This document shows, in pieces, positions 25,534 to 33,450 of a DNA stretch of 64,000 nt. Each line of letters begins with the position of its first letter. Within the stretch, counting starts at the first letter, position 1. A program made the position numbers and the translations under genes. This stretch comes from Hymenobacter sublimis (GTDB lineage: Bacteria > Bacteroidota > Bacteroidia > Cytophagales > Hymenobacteraceae): positions 3,684,001 to 3,748,000 of the forward strand of contig NZ_CP095848.1 in the NCBI RefSeq assembly GCF_023101345.1, in the 5' to 3' direction. The notes beneath the pieces were generated by a model. That model was given only the letters and a program-made list of their open reading frames with translations. It searched no databases and was not told the origin of the DNA.

Positions 25534-26523
25534 ATGGCCATTATCCAACGTCAGTATCTGCACTATGTCATTGCCGCCGCCGCCGACCTGCTCGTTGCCC
25601 TACTAGGCCGGTTTGTATTTGCCAGCAACTTGTTCCATAATGCCGGCGGACTGCTGATGCTCTGCTTTCTGCTGCTAATCCCGATGGCGCTGGGCGCCGC
25701 TACAGCTCACTTCACCCCAGCCACAGCTACCAAAACCTGGCGTCTGGTAGTGGGTCCGATTGTAACTGTAATGCTATTTCTGACTACGGCGCTGCTGTTT
25801 CAGTTGGAAGGCATGATTTGCGGGCTGCTTATCTCGCCACTCTTCCTGCTGACCTCGTGGCTGGGAGCCTTCCTTTATACCACTCTGACCAAAGGCCGCT
25901 CCAACGACCAAAATACCTACGTGGTGGCCGGTTTTGCCTTGCTGCCGTTTCTGCTAGCCCCAGCGGAGAGCTTGTTCACTACCCCCGACGACTACCGCCG
26001 CGTGACCAATACCATTGTTATTCAAGCTTCTACGGCCGTAGTCTGGCAGCATATTATTCGAGTGCCGCCCATTCAGGCCCAGGATTTAGGTACCAGCCTA
26101 GTGGATAATATTGGATTTCCGCGGCCCGTGGAGGCTACCCTCAGCCACGAGGGCATAGGCGGGGTGCGGCGGGCTACCTTCGAGCGAGGCGTTGAGTTCA
26201 TCGAAACTGTGGATGTATGGGAGCCTCAGCGGCAGCTCTCGTTCAGCATTGTGCCCAACACGGCCACCATTCCGCCCACTACCTTTGATGAGCACGTAAC
26301 CGTAGGCGGGCGCTTCTTCGATGTGCTGCGCGGCACCTACGAGCTAGAACCCGCCGGCCCCGGCCGTACTCGCCTCATCCTCTACAGCCAGCAGCGCCTG
26401 AGTACCCGCCTCAACCCCTACGCCGGCCTCTGGACTGACTTTGTGATGAGCGAGATTCAGCGCCGCATCCTTACGGTTATCCGGCAGCGTTGCGAAACGC
26501 AGGCCGTCACTCCGCTTTCATAG
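25534..26523 (+). CDS. Membrane protein with C-terminal SRPBCC-like domain
   Basis: A 329-residue protein with two parts. Residues 1-155 hold about four hydrophobic helices (AIIQRQYLHYVIAAAADLLV, MLCFLLLIPMALGAA, LVVGPIVTVMLFLTTALL, AGFALLPFLLAPAESLF). Residues 165-325 look like a START/SRPBCC (polyketide-cyclase-like) ligand-binding domain: TNTIVIQASTAVVWQHIIRV at the start, GVRRATFERGVEFIETVDVW in the middle and a long C-terminal helix FVMSEIQRRILTVIRQRCE. The domain binds small hydrophobic ligands in other proteins; the ligand is unknown here. A perfect hairpin terminator follows. Confidence 0.8.
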   Translation: MAIIQRQYLHYVIAAAADLLVALLGRFVFASNLFHNAGGLLMLCFLLLIPMALGAATAHFTPATATKTWRLVVGPIVTVMLFLTTALLFQLEGMICGLLISPLFLLTSWLGAFLYTTLTKGRSNDQNTYVVAGFALLPFLLAPAESLFTTPDDYRRVTNTIVIQASTAVVWQHIIRVPPIQAQDLGTSLVDNIGFPRPVEATLSHEGIGGVRRATFERGVEFIETVDVWEPQRQLSFSIVPNTATIPPTTFDEHVTVGGRFFDVLRGTYELEPAGPGRTRLILYSQQRLSTRLNPYAGLWTDFVMSEIQRRILTVIRQRCETQAVTPLS

Positions 26524-26562
26524 CAAAAGAGCCAGCTGCCCATATGGGCGGCTGGCTCTTTT
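26524..26562. terminator. Bidirectional intrinsic terminator
   Basis: aaaagagccagc(t)gccc, loop atat, gggcggctggctctttt: 16-bp stem with A and T runs, between convergent genes. Confidence 0.9.
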
Positions 26563-26593
26563 CTTTATTGCAGTAGGTGGCGCTAAACGCTGC

Positions 26594-27142
26594 TTAGGCT
26601 ACTACTTCCTGGGCTTGCTTTACCAGCTGCACGCTGGCCGAGAGCTTCACATCGTCGCCGAGGACGATGGAGCCGGCTTCAGTTACAGCGTGGAAAGTCA
26701 GGCCAAATTCCTTGCGGTTGATTTTGCCGCTGATTTCAAAACCGGCCTTTTCGTTGCCGTAAAAGTCGGTAGCCACGCCCCCAAATTCCACGTCGAGGGT
26801 TACGGGCTTGGTTACGTCCTTGATGGTCATATTACCCGTCAGCTTGTACTCGTCGTCGCCGGTTTTGGTCAGCGAAGTTGAGGTAAAGGTGATTTGAGGA
26901 TAAGTAGCGGCGTCAAAGAAGTCGTTATTGCGCAGGTGCTCATCGCGCTGCTCCTGGTTGGTGTCGATGCTGTTCACGTCCAGGGCGAAGCTGATCTGTG
27001 CATTCTCGAAGCTGTCGTTTTCGGTTACGGCTTGGCCTTCGAACTTCTTGAACGAGCCGGTGACCGTGGAAATAACGAGGTGCTTGATTTTGAACTGTAC
27101 TTCGGAGTGAGTCGGGTCAATTGCCCAAGTGGTAGTAGCCAT
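26594..27142 (-). CDS. YceI family lipid-binding protein, cytosolic form
   Basis: A 182-residue YceI-like lipocalin-fold protein that starts directly with ATTTWAIDPTHSEVQFKIKHLV, the family opening, without a signal peptide, so it is expected in the cytosol unlike E. coli YceI. Further marks are GSFKKFEG, the NSIDTNQEQRDEHLRNNDFFDAATYPQI block and LTGNMTIKDVTKPVTLDVEF. Members hold isoprenoid or other amphiphilic ligands in the barrel. It is single, with its own promoter (27208-27215) and a shared terminator downstream. Confidence 0.93.
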   Translation of the reverse strand: MATTTWAIDPTHSEVQFKIKHLVISTVTGSFKKFEGQAVTENDSFENAQISFALDVNSIDTNQEQRDEHLRNNDFFDAATYPQITFTSTSLTKTGDDEYKLTGNMTIKDVTKPVTLDVEFGGVATDFYGNEKAGFEISGKINRKEFGLTFHAVTEAGSIVLGDDVKLSASVQLVKQAQEVVA

Positions 27143-27207
27143 GGTAATAAGCGTTGCAGTTAGTTACACTAAAAGACTCGTGAGCGTGTGTGCCGCTGAA
27201 TCCGGGA

Positions 27208-27215
27208 CAAATGTA
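27208..27215 (-). promoter_or_regulatory. TAnnTTTG promoter element of the YceI gene
   Basis: Minus-strand TACATTTG, an exact match, 65 bp upstream of the start codon; an AT-rich stretch lies behind it where the -33 box would be. Confidence 0.55.
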
Positions 27216-27318
27216 GAGACATTTATTTAATTGATGTACATACACGAATAAATATTTTTGTTTTCATATTCAGGCTGGACATACTCAAGCTGCCCATCGA
27301 CTAGACACAAAGCAGAAA

Positions 27319-27411
27319 GCCATGCGGAGGCACAGTATAAGCCTCTCACTCGAATCATTGAGGTAGCAGAACAACCTCACGCGCGGTGCTTTGGCTGCGC
27401 CTCTGCATGAC
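27319..27411. repeat. REP-like imperfect inverted repeat
   Basis: Arms near catgcggaggcacag and gctgcgcctctgcatg pair with a few mismatches; inner words (cctctcactcg, gaggtagcagaacaacctcac) can fold further. It is the main content of the 363-bp gap between the YceI and dxs genes. Confidence 0.55.
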
Positions 27412-27451
27412 GTTTTGTATAGGAACTCTTAGTGTTCACAATTTGGAGCAC

Positions 27452-27486
27452 AAAAAGCCCCGCCGGACGAATCCAGCGGGACTTTT
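27452..27486 (-). terminator. Terminator of dxs
   Basis: On the minus strand aaaagtcccgctgga, a short loop and tccggcggggcttttt, with a T tract, 20 bp after the dxs stop. Confidence 0.85.
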
Positions 27487-27505
27487 CTGTTCTGTTAATA
27501 TCGGT

Positions 27506-29448
27506 TTACAGCAGCACCGTTTCTACCGAAGCTTGAGTGGCTACTTTGCCGGCCATTTCGCGCATGGCGGTGGCAATACCGTCGGCGTCGAAGCCACACT
27601 CTTTATAGAGTTCGTCCTGGGTGCCGTGCTCCACGATGCGGTCTGGGATGCCGAGGCGGCGTACGGGGAGGGCGTAACCGTGGTCGGCGAGGAACTCCAG
27701 CACGGCGGCGCCGAAGCCGCCTTGCAGGCAGCCATCTTCTACGGTTACAATGGCCTGATACTGGCGGGCAATGCGGTGGAGCATTTCCTCATCCAGAGGC
27801 TTGCAGAAGCGCATGTCGTAGTGACCGGGGTTGAGGCCTTCGGCGGCGAGCTGCTGGGTAGCCTTCACGGCGTAGTTGCCGATGTGGCCGATGCTGAGCA
27901 CCGCCACGCCTTCCCCCTCGCGCACCACCCGGCCGGTACCAATGGCGAGCTTCTTCAGGGGCTTGCGCCACTCCGGCATTACGCCTTCGCCGCGGGGGTA
28001 GCGGATGCTGAACGGACCCGCGTTTTCGGGCAGGGTGGCAGTGTACATGAGGTTGCGCAGCTCCTCCTCGTTCATGGGCGCGGAAACCACCATGTTGGGG
28101 ATGCAGCGCATGTAGGCCAGGTCGTAGCAGCCGTGGTGAGTAGGACCATCGGCGCCGGCAAAACCGGCGCGGTCGAGGCAAAAGACTACGTGCAGGTTCT
28201 GCAAGGCCACGTCGTGCAGCACCTGGTCGTAGGCGCGCTGCATGAAGGAGGAGTAGATGTTGCAGAACGGTACCAGGCCCTGGGTGGCTAGGCCAGCCGA
28301 GAAGGTCACGGCGTGCTGCTCAGCAATGCCCACGTCGAAGGCGCGGTCGGGCATCTGCTTCATCATGATGTTCAGCGAGCAGCCCGAGGGCATGGCCGGC
28401 GTCACGCCCATAATCTTGTCGTTTTGCTCGGCTAGCTCCACGATGGTTTCACCAAACACGTCCTGGTACTTGGGCGGCTGGGGCTTCTCGTAGGTTTTCT
28501 TGTGAATTTCACCTGTCACCTTATCGAACAGGCCGGGCGCGTGCCACAGGGTCTGGTCCTTTTCGGCCAGGGCATAGCCTTTGCCCTTCACCGTTACGCA
28601 GTGCAGGATTTTCGGACCGGGAATGCTCTTCAGGTCGTTGAGGATGGTGGCAAGGTGCTGCACATCGTGGCCATCCACGGGGCCGAAATAACGGAAGTTC
28701 AGGGCCTCGAACAGGTTGCTTTGCTTGAGTAAAGTCGCCTTCATGGCCGACTCCACCTTGCGGGCAATCTGCTGGGGGTTGGGGCCGAACTTGCTGAGTT
28801 TGCCCAGCACATTCCACAGCTCGTCGCGCACTTTGTTGTAGGTGCGGGAGGTCGTAATATCGGTGAGGTATTCCTTGAGCGCGCCTACGTTAGGGTCGAT
28901 GCTCATGCAGTTGTCGTTGAGGATAACTAGCAGGTTGGACTTCTCCACGCCGGCGTGGTTCAGAGCCTCGAAGGCCATGCCGGCCGTCATGGCCCCGTCG
29001 CCAATCACGGCAATGTGCTGACGATCAAACTCCTTCTTATAGTCAGAAGCCACGGCCATGCCCAGGGCCGCCCCGATGCTAGTGGAGCTGTGCCCTACCC
29101 CGAAGGCGTCGTACTCACTTTCGCTGCGCTTCGGAAAGCCCGACATGCCCTTGTAGCGGCGGTTGGTTGGGAACCGGTCGCGGCGGCCGGTGAGGATTTT
29201 GTGGCCGTAGGCCTGGTGTCCCACGTCCCACACCAGCTGGTCGTGGGGCGTATTGAAGACGTAGTGCAGGGCCACCGTCAGCTCTACTACCCCAGCGAAG
29301 CCCCGAAGTGTCCGCCGTAAATGGAAACCGAATCGATGATGAACTGCCGCAGTTCCTGGCTAACCTGAACCAGTTGGTCCGGGCTGAGCTTCTTGAGGTC
29401 GTCGGGCGAATTTATTTCCGCGAGCAGTTCACCGGGTTCAACTAGCAT
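27506..29448 (-). pseudogene. dxs: 1-deoxy-D-xylulose-5-phosphate synthase, frame broken by one missing base (possible sequencing error)
   Basis: Dxs condenses pyruvate and glyceraldehyde 3-phosphate with thiamine diphosphate, the first step of the MEP isoprenoid route. From the ATG at 29448 the frame reads MLVEPGELLAEINSPDDL to YGGHFGASLG and then hits TAG. The next residues expected, VVELTVALHYVFNTP, are read in another frame from 29291 on and continue to the stop at 27506. Inserting one C in the run of four at 29290-29293 joins both parts into a normal-length enzyme of about 647 residues with GDGAMTAGMAFEALNHAG (ThDP/Mg site), DRAGFAGADGPTHHG and IPDRIVEHG. No other damage is seen. As MEP genes are normally essential, a homopolymer error is at least as likely as real loss. 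Confidence 0.85.
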
Positions 29449-29667
29449 GAGAGCAGGGGCAAAAGAGAAGATAGATAGCTAGGCAACAGGAGTGGAATAC
29501 GGAAGGTTAAAACACCCTGGGCCGCTCGCTGCGTACAACAGGCGAAGGTACGATTTTTCCCGCCTGTCGGTTGGCAGCCGGACCGTAACAACGTTATAGC
29601 AATTCCGATTGTTTGGGGTTGACGGCCAGATTAAACGGGCTTTAACGCCTCGGCCGCGGGCAACTCC

Positions 29668-29675
29668 TACCTTTG
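29668..29675 (+). promoter_or_regulatory. TAnnTTTG promoter element
   Basis: TACCTTTG ends 23 bp before the ATG at 29699, the same distance as at asd; it supports that start over the open frame upstream. Confidence 0.6.
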
Positions 29676-29698
29676 TTTACCCATCCCACCCTAGCCTC

Positions 29699-30784
29699 AT
29701 GCCCCAACTCACCGAACCGCAGAACGAGGAACAGCAGCTGCTGGATAAGCTCCGCCCCTCGCGCATTATTCTGCCGGTGCTGATTGGGTTAAGCGTGGTA
29801 GGCTTTATGTTCTGGCGCAGCTACCAACCCGGCGACCTGGCCCCGCTGGCCAACGCCAAGCCCGCCTGGCTACTGCTCATGCTGGTAATACTAGTGGCCC
29901 GCGACGCCGGCTACGTGTACCGCATCCGCTACCTCACCGAGAAAGTGCTGAGTTGGCGTGCGGCCCTGGATGTCATCATGATCTGGGAGTTTTCCTCGTG
30001 TGTGCTGCCCTCGGCAGTGGGCGGCACGGCGGTAGCGCCGGTGTTGCTGCACAAGGAGGGCATTCCGCTGGGCAAATCAGTGGCCTATATTATGGCTACA
30101 GCCATGCTCGACAACTTATACTATGTGCTGGCCGTGCCTTTGGTGGTCCTGATTGGGGGCGATGCGCTGTACCCGCATGAGGCTTTGCAGGGTGGTTTGG
30201 TGGCTACGCTTCGCATCGGCTTTATTGCCAGCTACGTGTTCGTGACGGTGTACGCCCTGCTGATGCTATACGCCATTTTCATCAATCCGCAGTCGGTGAA
30301 GCGGCTGCTGGTGCGGCTGTTTTCACTGCGCGGACTGCGCCGGTTTCGCAATAAGGCCTACAAAATGGGCAACGAACTGGTACTGGCTTCGGCCCAGTTG
30401 CGGGGCAACGGCTGGGGCTACTGGCTGCGGGCGGCCCTCAGCACGGCCTTCGTCTGGACGGCCCGCTACCTGGTTATCGGTTGCCTGATTGCGGCTTTCA
30501 TTGACATTACCTGGCCGGAGTTCTGGCTGATTTTTGGGCGCAACCTTACCTACAAAGTTATCCTGCTGATTGCCATTACGCCCGGCGGCGCGGGCATTGC
30601 CGAGGGTGCCTTCCCTACCTTCTTCGGCAAGTTTATTGGCACGCCCACCATGACGAATTTCATGGTGCTGCTGTACCGCATCCTTACCTACTACCTCTAC
30701 CTAGTGCTGGGCGCTATTTTCCTACCCCGCTGGATTACCCGCATCTTCGGCAAACGCAAGGCGGCCGAGGTTATGGCTTCGTAG
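29699..30784 (+). CDS. Lysylphosphatidylglycerol-synthase-type flippase domain protein (UPF0104/YbhN)
   Basis: A 361-residue membrane protein with about eight hydrophobic segments and no C-terminal aminoacyl-transferase part, so it matches the stand-alone membrane domain found in MprF (PF03706) and YbhN. Visible marks are ALDVIMIWEFSSCVLPSAVGGTAVAP, LDNLYYVLAVPLVV and near the end LLIAITPGGAGIAEGAFPTFF. In MprF the domain moves lysyl-lipids across the membrane; the cargo here is unknown. The C-terminus ends in basic FGKRKAAE. The gene overlaps the convergent esterase gene by 14 bp at the 3' end, so no terminator separates them. Confidence 0.88.
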   Translation: MPQLTEPQNEEQQLLDKLRPSRIILPVLIGLSVVGFMFWRSYQPGDLAPLANAKPAWLLLMLVILVARDAGYVYRIRYLTEKVLSWRAALDVIMIWEFSSCVLPSAVGGTAVAPVLLHKEGIPLGKSVAYIMATAMLDNLYYVLAVPLVVLIGGDALYPHEALQGGLVATLRIGFIASYVFVTVYALLMLYAIFINPQSVKRLLVRLFSLRGLRRFRNKAYKMGNELVLASAQLRGNGWGYWLRAALSTAFVWTARYLVIGCLIAAFIDITWPEFWLIFGRNLTYKVILLIAITPGGAGIAEGAFPTFFGKFIGTPTMTNFMVLLYRILTYYLYLVLGAIFLPRWITRIFGKRKAAEVMAS

Positions 30785-33359
30785 GCAGCAACGCGGGCGC
30801 GGAGCCGGCCGGAGCTGGGCGCTGGTAGGTTTGCCAGAAGGCCGGGTGGTATTCTGCCCGTTCCAGCTGGTCGATTTCTTTGTCGGCAAGCGCCGGGTCA
30901 TTCGCCACATCGGGCGCCGCGCCAGGAGCTACTGCGGTGAAGTACACCTCACAAGATTTTTGCGAGTAAAACGGCTTTTTGCCCAGCACCCGACCACTCG
31001 TGAGGCTTTGCGCCACGCTACTAGCTACGTAATAGCGGCCGTTCGCAGCCTGCTGGTAGGTGGCTACGTGTGAGGTCCGCTCATCGGCATATACTCGGTT
31101 GTAGAGGTGGGCAATTTGGTTGTTGCGGCCGTAGTATTTGTGGGCAACAGCGTTCTGCTTTACCGTATCACCCTGCCAGATGGCCTCGTAGCGCACTACG
31201 GCGTAGTCCTGCTGCCGCACGTAAATTTTGCCAGAGTACCCCGCCTGCAGGTAGGTGCCGGTGGTGCGGTGGGTAGCCCGCTTGGCGGCAAAGCGAATGA
31301 CATACACGGTTTCAGTGCCGCGCTGCTCCACAGTATCCAGCTGCAGAATAAACTTGCCTACCGTGCTGCTTTTAAACAGGGGTGAAATGCGCACCGGATC
31401 AGTGGTAGAAGAAAAAAACCCTTGGCCCCCATCAGACCACCCAAAATGTCCTAGTGGCTGCTTTGAGCTAGCCAGCTGGTGCGCCTCCTGAATGCGTTGC
31501 TGCTGCCGCACTTCCAGCATCAGGAAGCCGCCGGCATAGTGGCGGTGGCCGGCCGGCTCGAAAATCTGGCTCACGTATTCTACCTCATGGCTCAGGGTAT
31601 CGAAATTGCTGACGCGGCGGTGGGTGTAGGTCTGGGCGTGGTAGTCGGCTTGCTCGTAGTTAGTTGGAATGGCCGCCAACACTTTCTTCATAATCTTGCG
31701 CGGATTCAAAGACTCTCCGCTGACCCGTACCGCGCCTAGCGCGTAGGCGGAGGGCACCAACCGCACGGTGACAGTAGCCGTTTCCGCCGCTACCGTCACC
31801 GACTCGTAGCCGACGCTGCTTACCTGCACCGTTTCGTGCCGCCGGGCAGGGAGGGTAAAACGCCCCTGGTCATCGGCGATGGTGCCGGTGCCGCGGCCCG
31901 GCAAAGCCACTGTCGCGAAGGGCACGGCCGCTCCTGTTTTGCGGTCTAGCACGGTGCCGCGCATCGTCAGGGCCGCGCCCACTTTCGCCGCGGGGCGGGC
32001 GGCGGGATTCAGGCGTTGGGGCTGCGCTGAGGCCATTTCGGCAACGGGAACCGGCGCTTCCGCTGGGGTAGCCTCGAGAGCGACGGGTGCAACTCCGTGC
32101 GGCGGAGTTACTGTTTTCAGGTACAGAAAGCCATCCACTACTTCGCTCCACCGCCCAGCTACGGGCTGATACTCAAAAGCGTAGGTAGTGAATTCGCGGC
32201 CGGGAGCATCATGCTTTAGACTTACAAAGCTGTATTCCTGGCCCTGGGCCAGCAGCTCTGCTTCCAGACTTCCGGGAGCCGGAGTAGGTACTGGCGTGTG
32301 CTTTCCCCAGGGTCCAAACCCATACACGCCGCCCCCGCTTACCGTCCCGAGCACATACATGGCATCGGGGCCCAGAGCCGCTTTTACCATTCGGCCCATG
32401 GGGCGGTAGCCTTTCAACTCGACATTATCCAGAACCTCGACTTTGTTGGCCAAATGGGGTAGTGCGCCCCAGCAGATAACCTTTTCCTGCGGGTGCTGGC
32501 GCAAATACCACAGCAAGTTATCGGCCATCTGGGCGTCGCGGGGGTTGCTGTCGGCGGCGCTGAATTCGGCTTCGGTTTTGGCTCCCGGGTCGTGGGTAGC
32601 ATAGGTATGCGCCATAGCTTGGATGCTGCGCAGGTTCTGCAGCCAGAACATGGCCCGCTCGCGGCGCTGAGCGCTTGGGCCAGCGGCTACCTTTTCCAGC
32701 AGGCGGCGGGCCTTCCCCACATGCAGATCGAAAATGGCTATCTGATGGCTGGGCGGGAAGGTAAAGATTTCGCCCATGGTACTGAGGCACTCCTCGAGGT
32801 AGTCGTAGGCAATGCCATCGGCGCCTTTTTCGGGCTTGAGCAGCGTTTCCAGCTCCTCTAGCATTTCTTCCTGATACTCTCCGCTAAATTGCCCATCGAA
32901 GCCCGCCACCCGCAGACGGCCCCGGCCCACTAAGGGCAGCAGCGCCTGAAATTCCTGGGTCCCCATCCAGACGGGAAATATGCTGTTTTCCAGGGCCTCC
33001 CGCGCTGAGGTGCCGGCCGCTAGCTGGCGCTGGGCCTTGTCCAACTCGTAAAAGCCGCTTTCAAAAGCTACCGTAGTGAAGCCCAGGCGCTGCTGCAGGA
33101 AGCGAATCAGTCGAATTTTAGCTTCCGTTACGTTGCCCTCACCGTGAGTGGGCTCCCCGAGCATTACTACCCGCGCCCCGCCAATTTCCTGCCGCAGAAA
33201 CTCCAGGTCCTGAAAAGCAGTGTCGGTGGAGCTAACGGTGCGAACGGGGTAGGCGCGTAATCCGGAAGGTAGTACCGCCGGACCTGACTGCGCCCAAGCT
33301 TGCGTTATCAGCGAAACATACAACCCCAGGGCCGCTAACCAGCGGAAAGAAATAAGCAT
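30771..33359 (-). CDS. Exported erythromycin-esterase-like domain fused to a carboxypeptidase-regulatory-like/DUF5686-type part
   Basis: An 862-residue exported protein (signal peptide LAALGLYVSLITQAWAQ). Residues 45-400 are an erythromycin-esterase (EreA/B, PF05139) domain: VVMLGEPTHGEGNVTEAKIR, FTTVAFESGFYELDKAQ and VICWGALPHLANKV keep the Glu and His of the active site. A linker follows, then a carboxypeptidase-regulatory-like beta domain (about 470-560, LTMRGTVLDRKTGAAVPFATV, SSVGYESVTV) and a C-terminal part that begins NPRKIMKKVLAAIPTNYEQ, the pattern of outer-membrane proteins with a DnlrePK-like tail. The true substrate of the esterase domain is unknown; nothing shows macrolide resistance. 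Confidence 0.85.
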   Translation of the reverse strand: MLISFRWLAALGLYVSLITQAWAQSGPAVLPSGLRAYPVRTVSSTDTAFQDLEFLRQEIGGARVVMLGEPTHGEGNVTEAKIRLIRFLQQRLGFTTVAFESGFYELDKAQRQLAAGTSAREALENSIFPVWMGTQEFQALLPLVGRGRLRVAGFDGQFSGEYQEEMLEELETLLKPEKGADGIAYDYLEECLSTMGEIFTFPPSHQIAIFDLHVGKARRLLEKVAAGPSAQRRERAMFWLQNLRSIQAMAHTYATHDPGAKTEAEFSAADSNPRDAQMADNLLWYLRQHPQEKVICWGALPHLANKVEVLDNVELKGYRPMGRMVKAALGPDAMYVLGTVSGGGVYGFGPWGKHTPVPTPAPGSLEAELLAQGQEYSFVSLKHDAPGREFTTYAFEYQPVAGRWSEVVDGFLYLKTVTPPHGVAPVALEATPAEAPVPVAEMASAQPQRLNPAARPAAKVGAALTMRGTVLDRKTGAAVPFATVALPGRGTGTIADDQGRFTLPARRHETVQVSSVGYESVTVAAETATVTVRLVPSAYALGAVRVSGESLNPRKIMKKVLAAIPTNYEQADYHAQTYTHRRVSNFDTLSHEVEYVSQIFEPAGHRHYAGGFLMLEVRQQQRIQEAHQLASSKQPLGHFGWSDGGQGFFSSTTDPVRISPLFKSSTVGKFILQLDTVEQRGTETVYVIRFAAKRATHRTTGTYLQAGYSGKIYVRQQDYAVVRYEAIWQGDTVKQNAVAHKYYGRNNQIAHLYNRVYADERTSHVATYQQAANGRYYVASSVAQSLTSGRVLGKKPFYSQKSCEVYFTAVAPGAAPDVANDPALADKEIDQLERAEYHPAFWQTYQRPAPAGSAPALLPTKP

Positions 33360-33450
33360 AGAACGACGTATAACGCTTGAGAATACTGGTCAAACTTACA
33401 CATAACGCTCAGCTATATCTGGTATTTTCTATAGAGCTCCCGCCGGCTGC

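Noticed and set aside
29270..29310. Programmed frameshift in dxs
   Set aside because: No slippery heptamer or stimulatory structure; a single missing base in a C run explains it.
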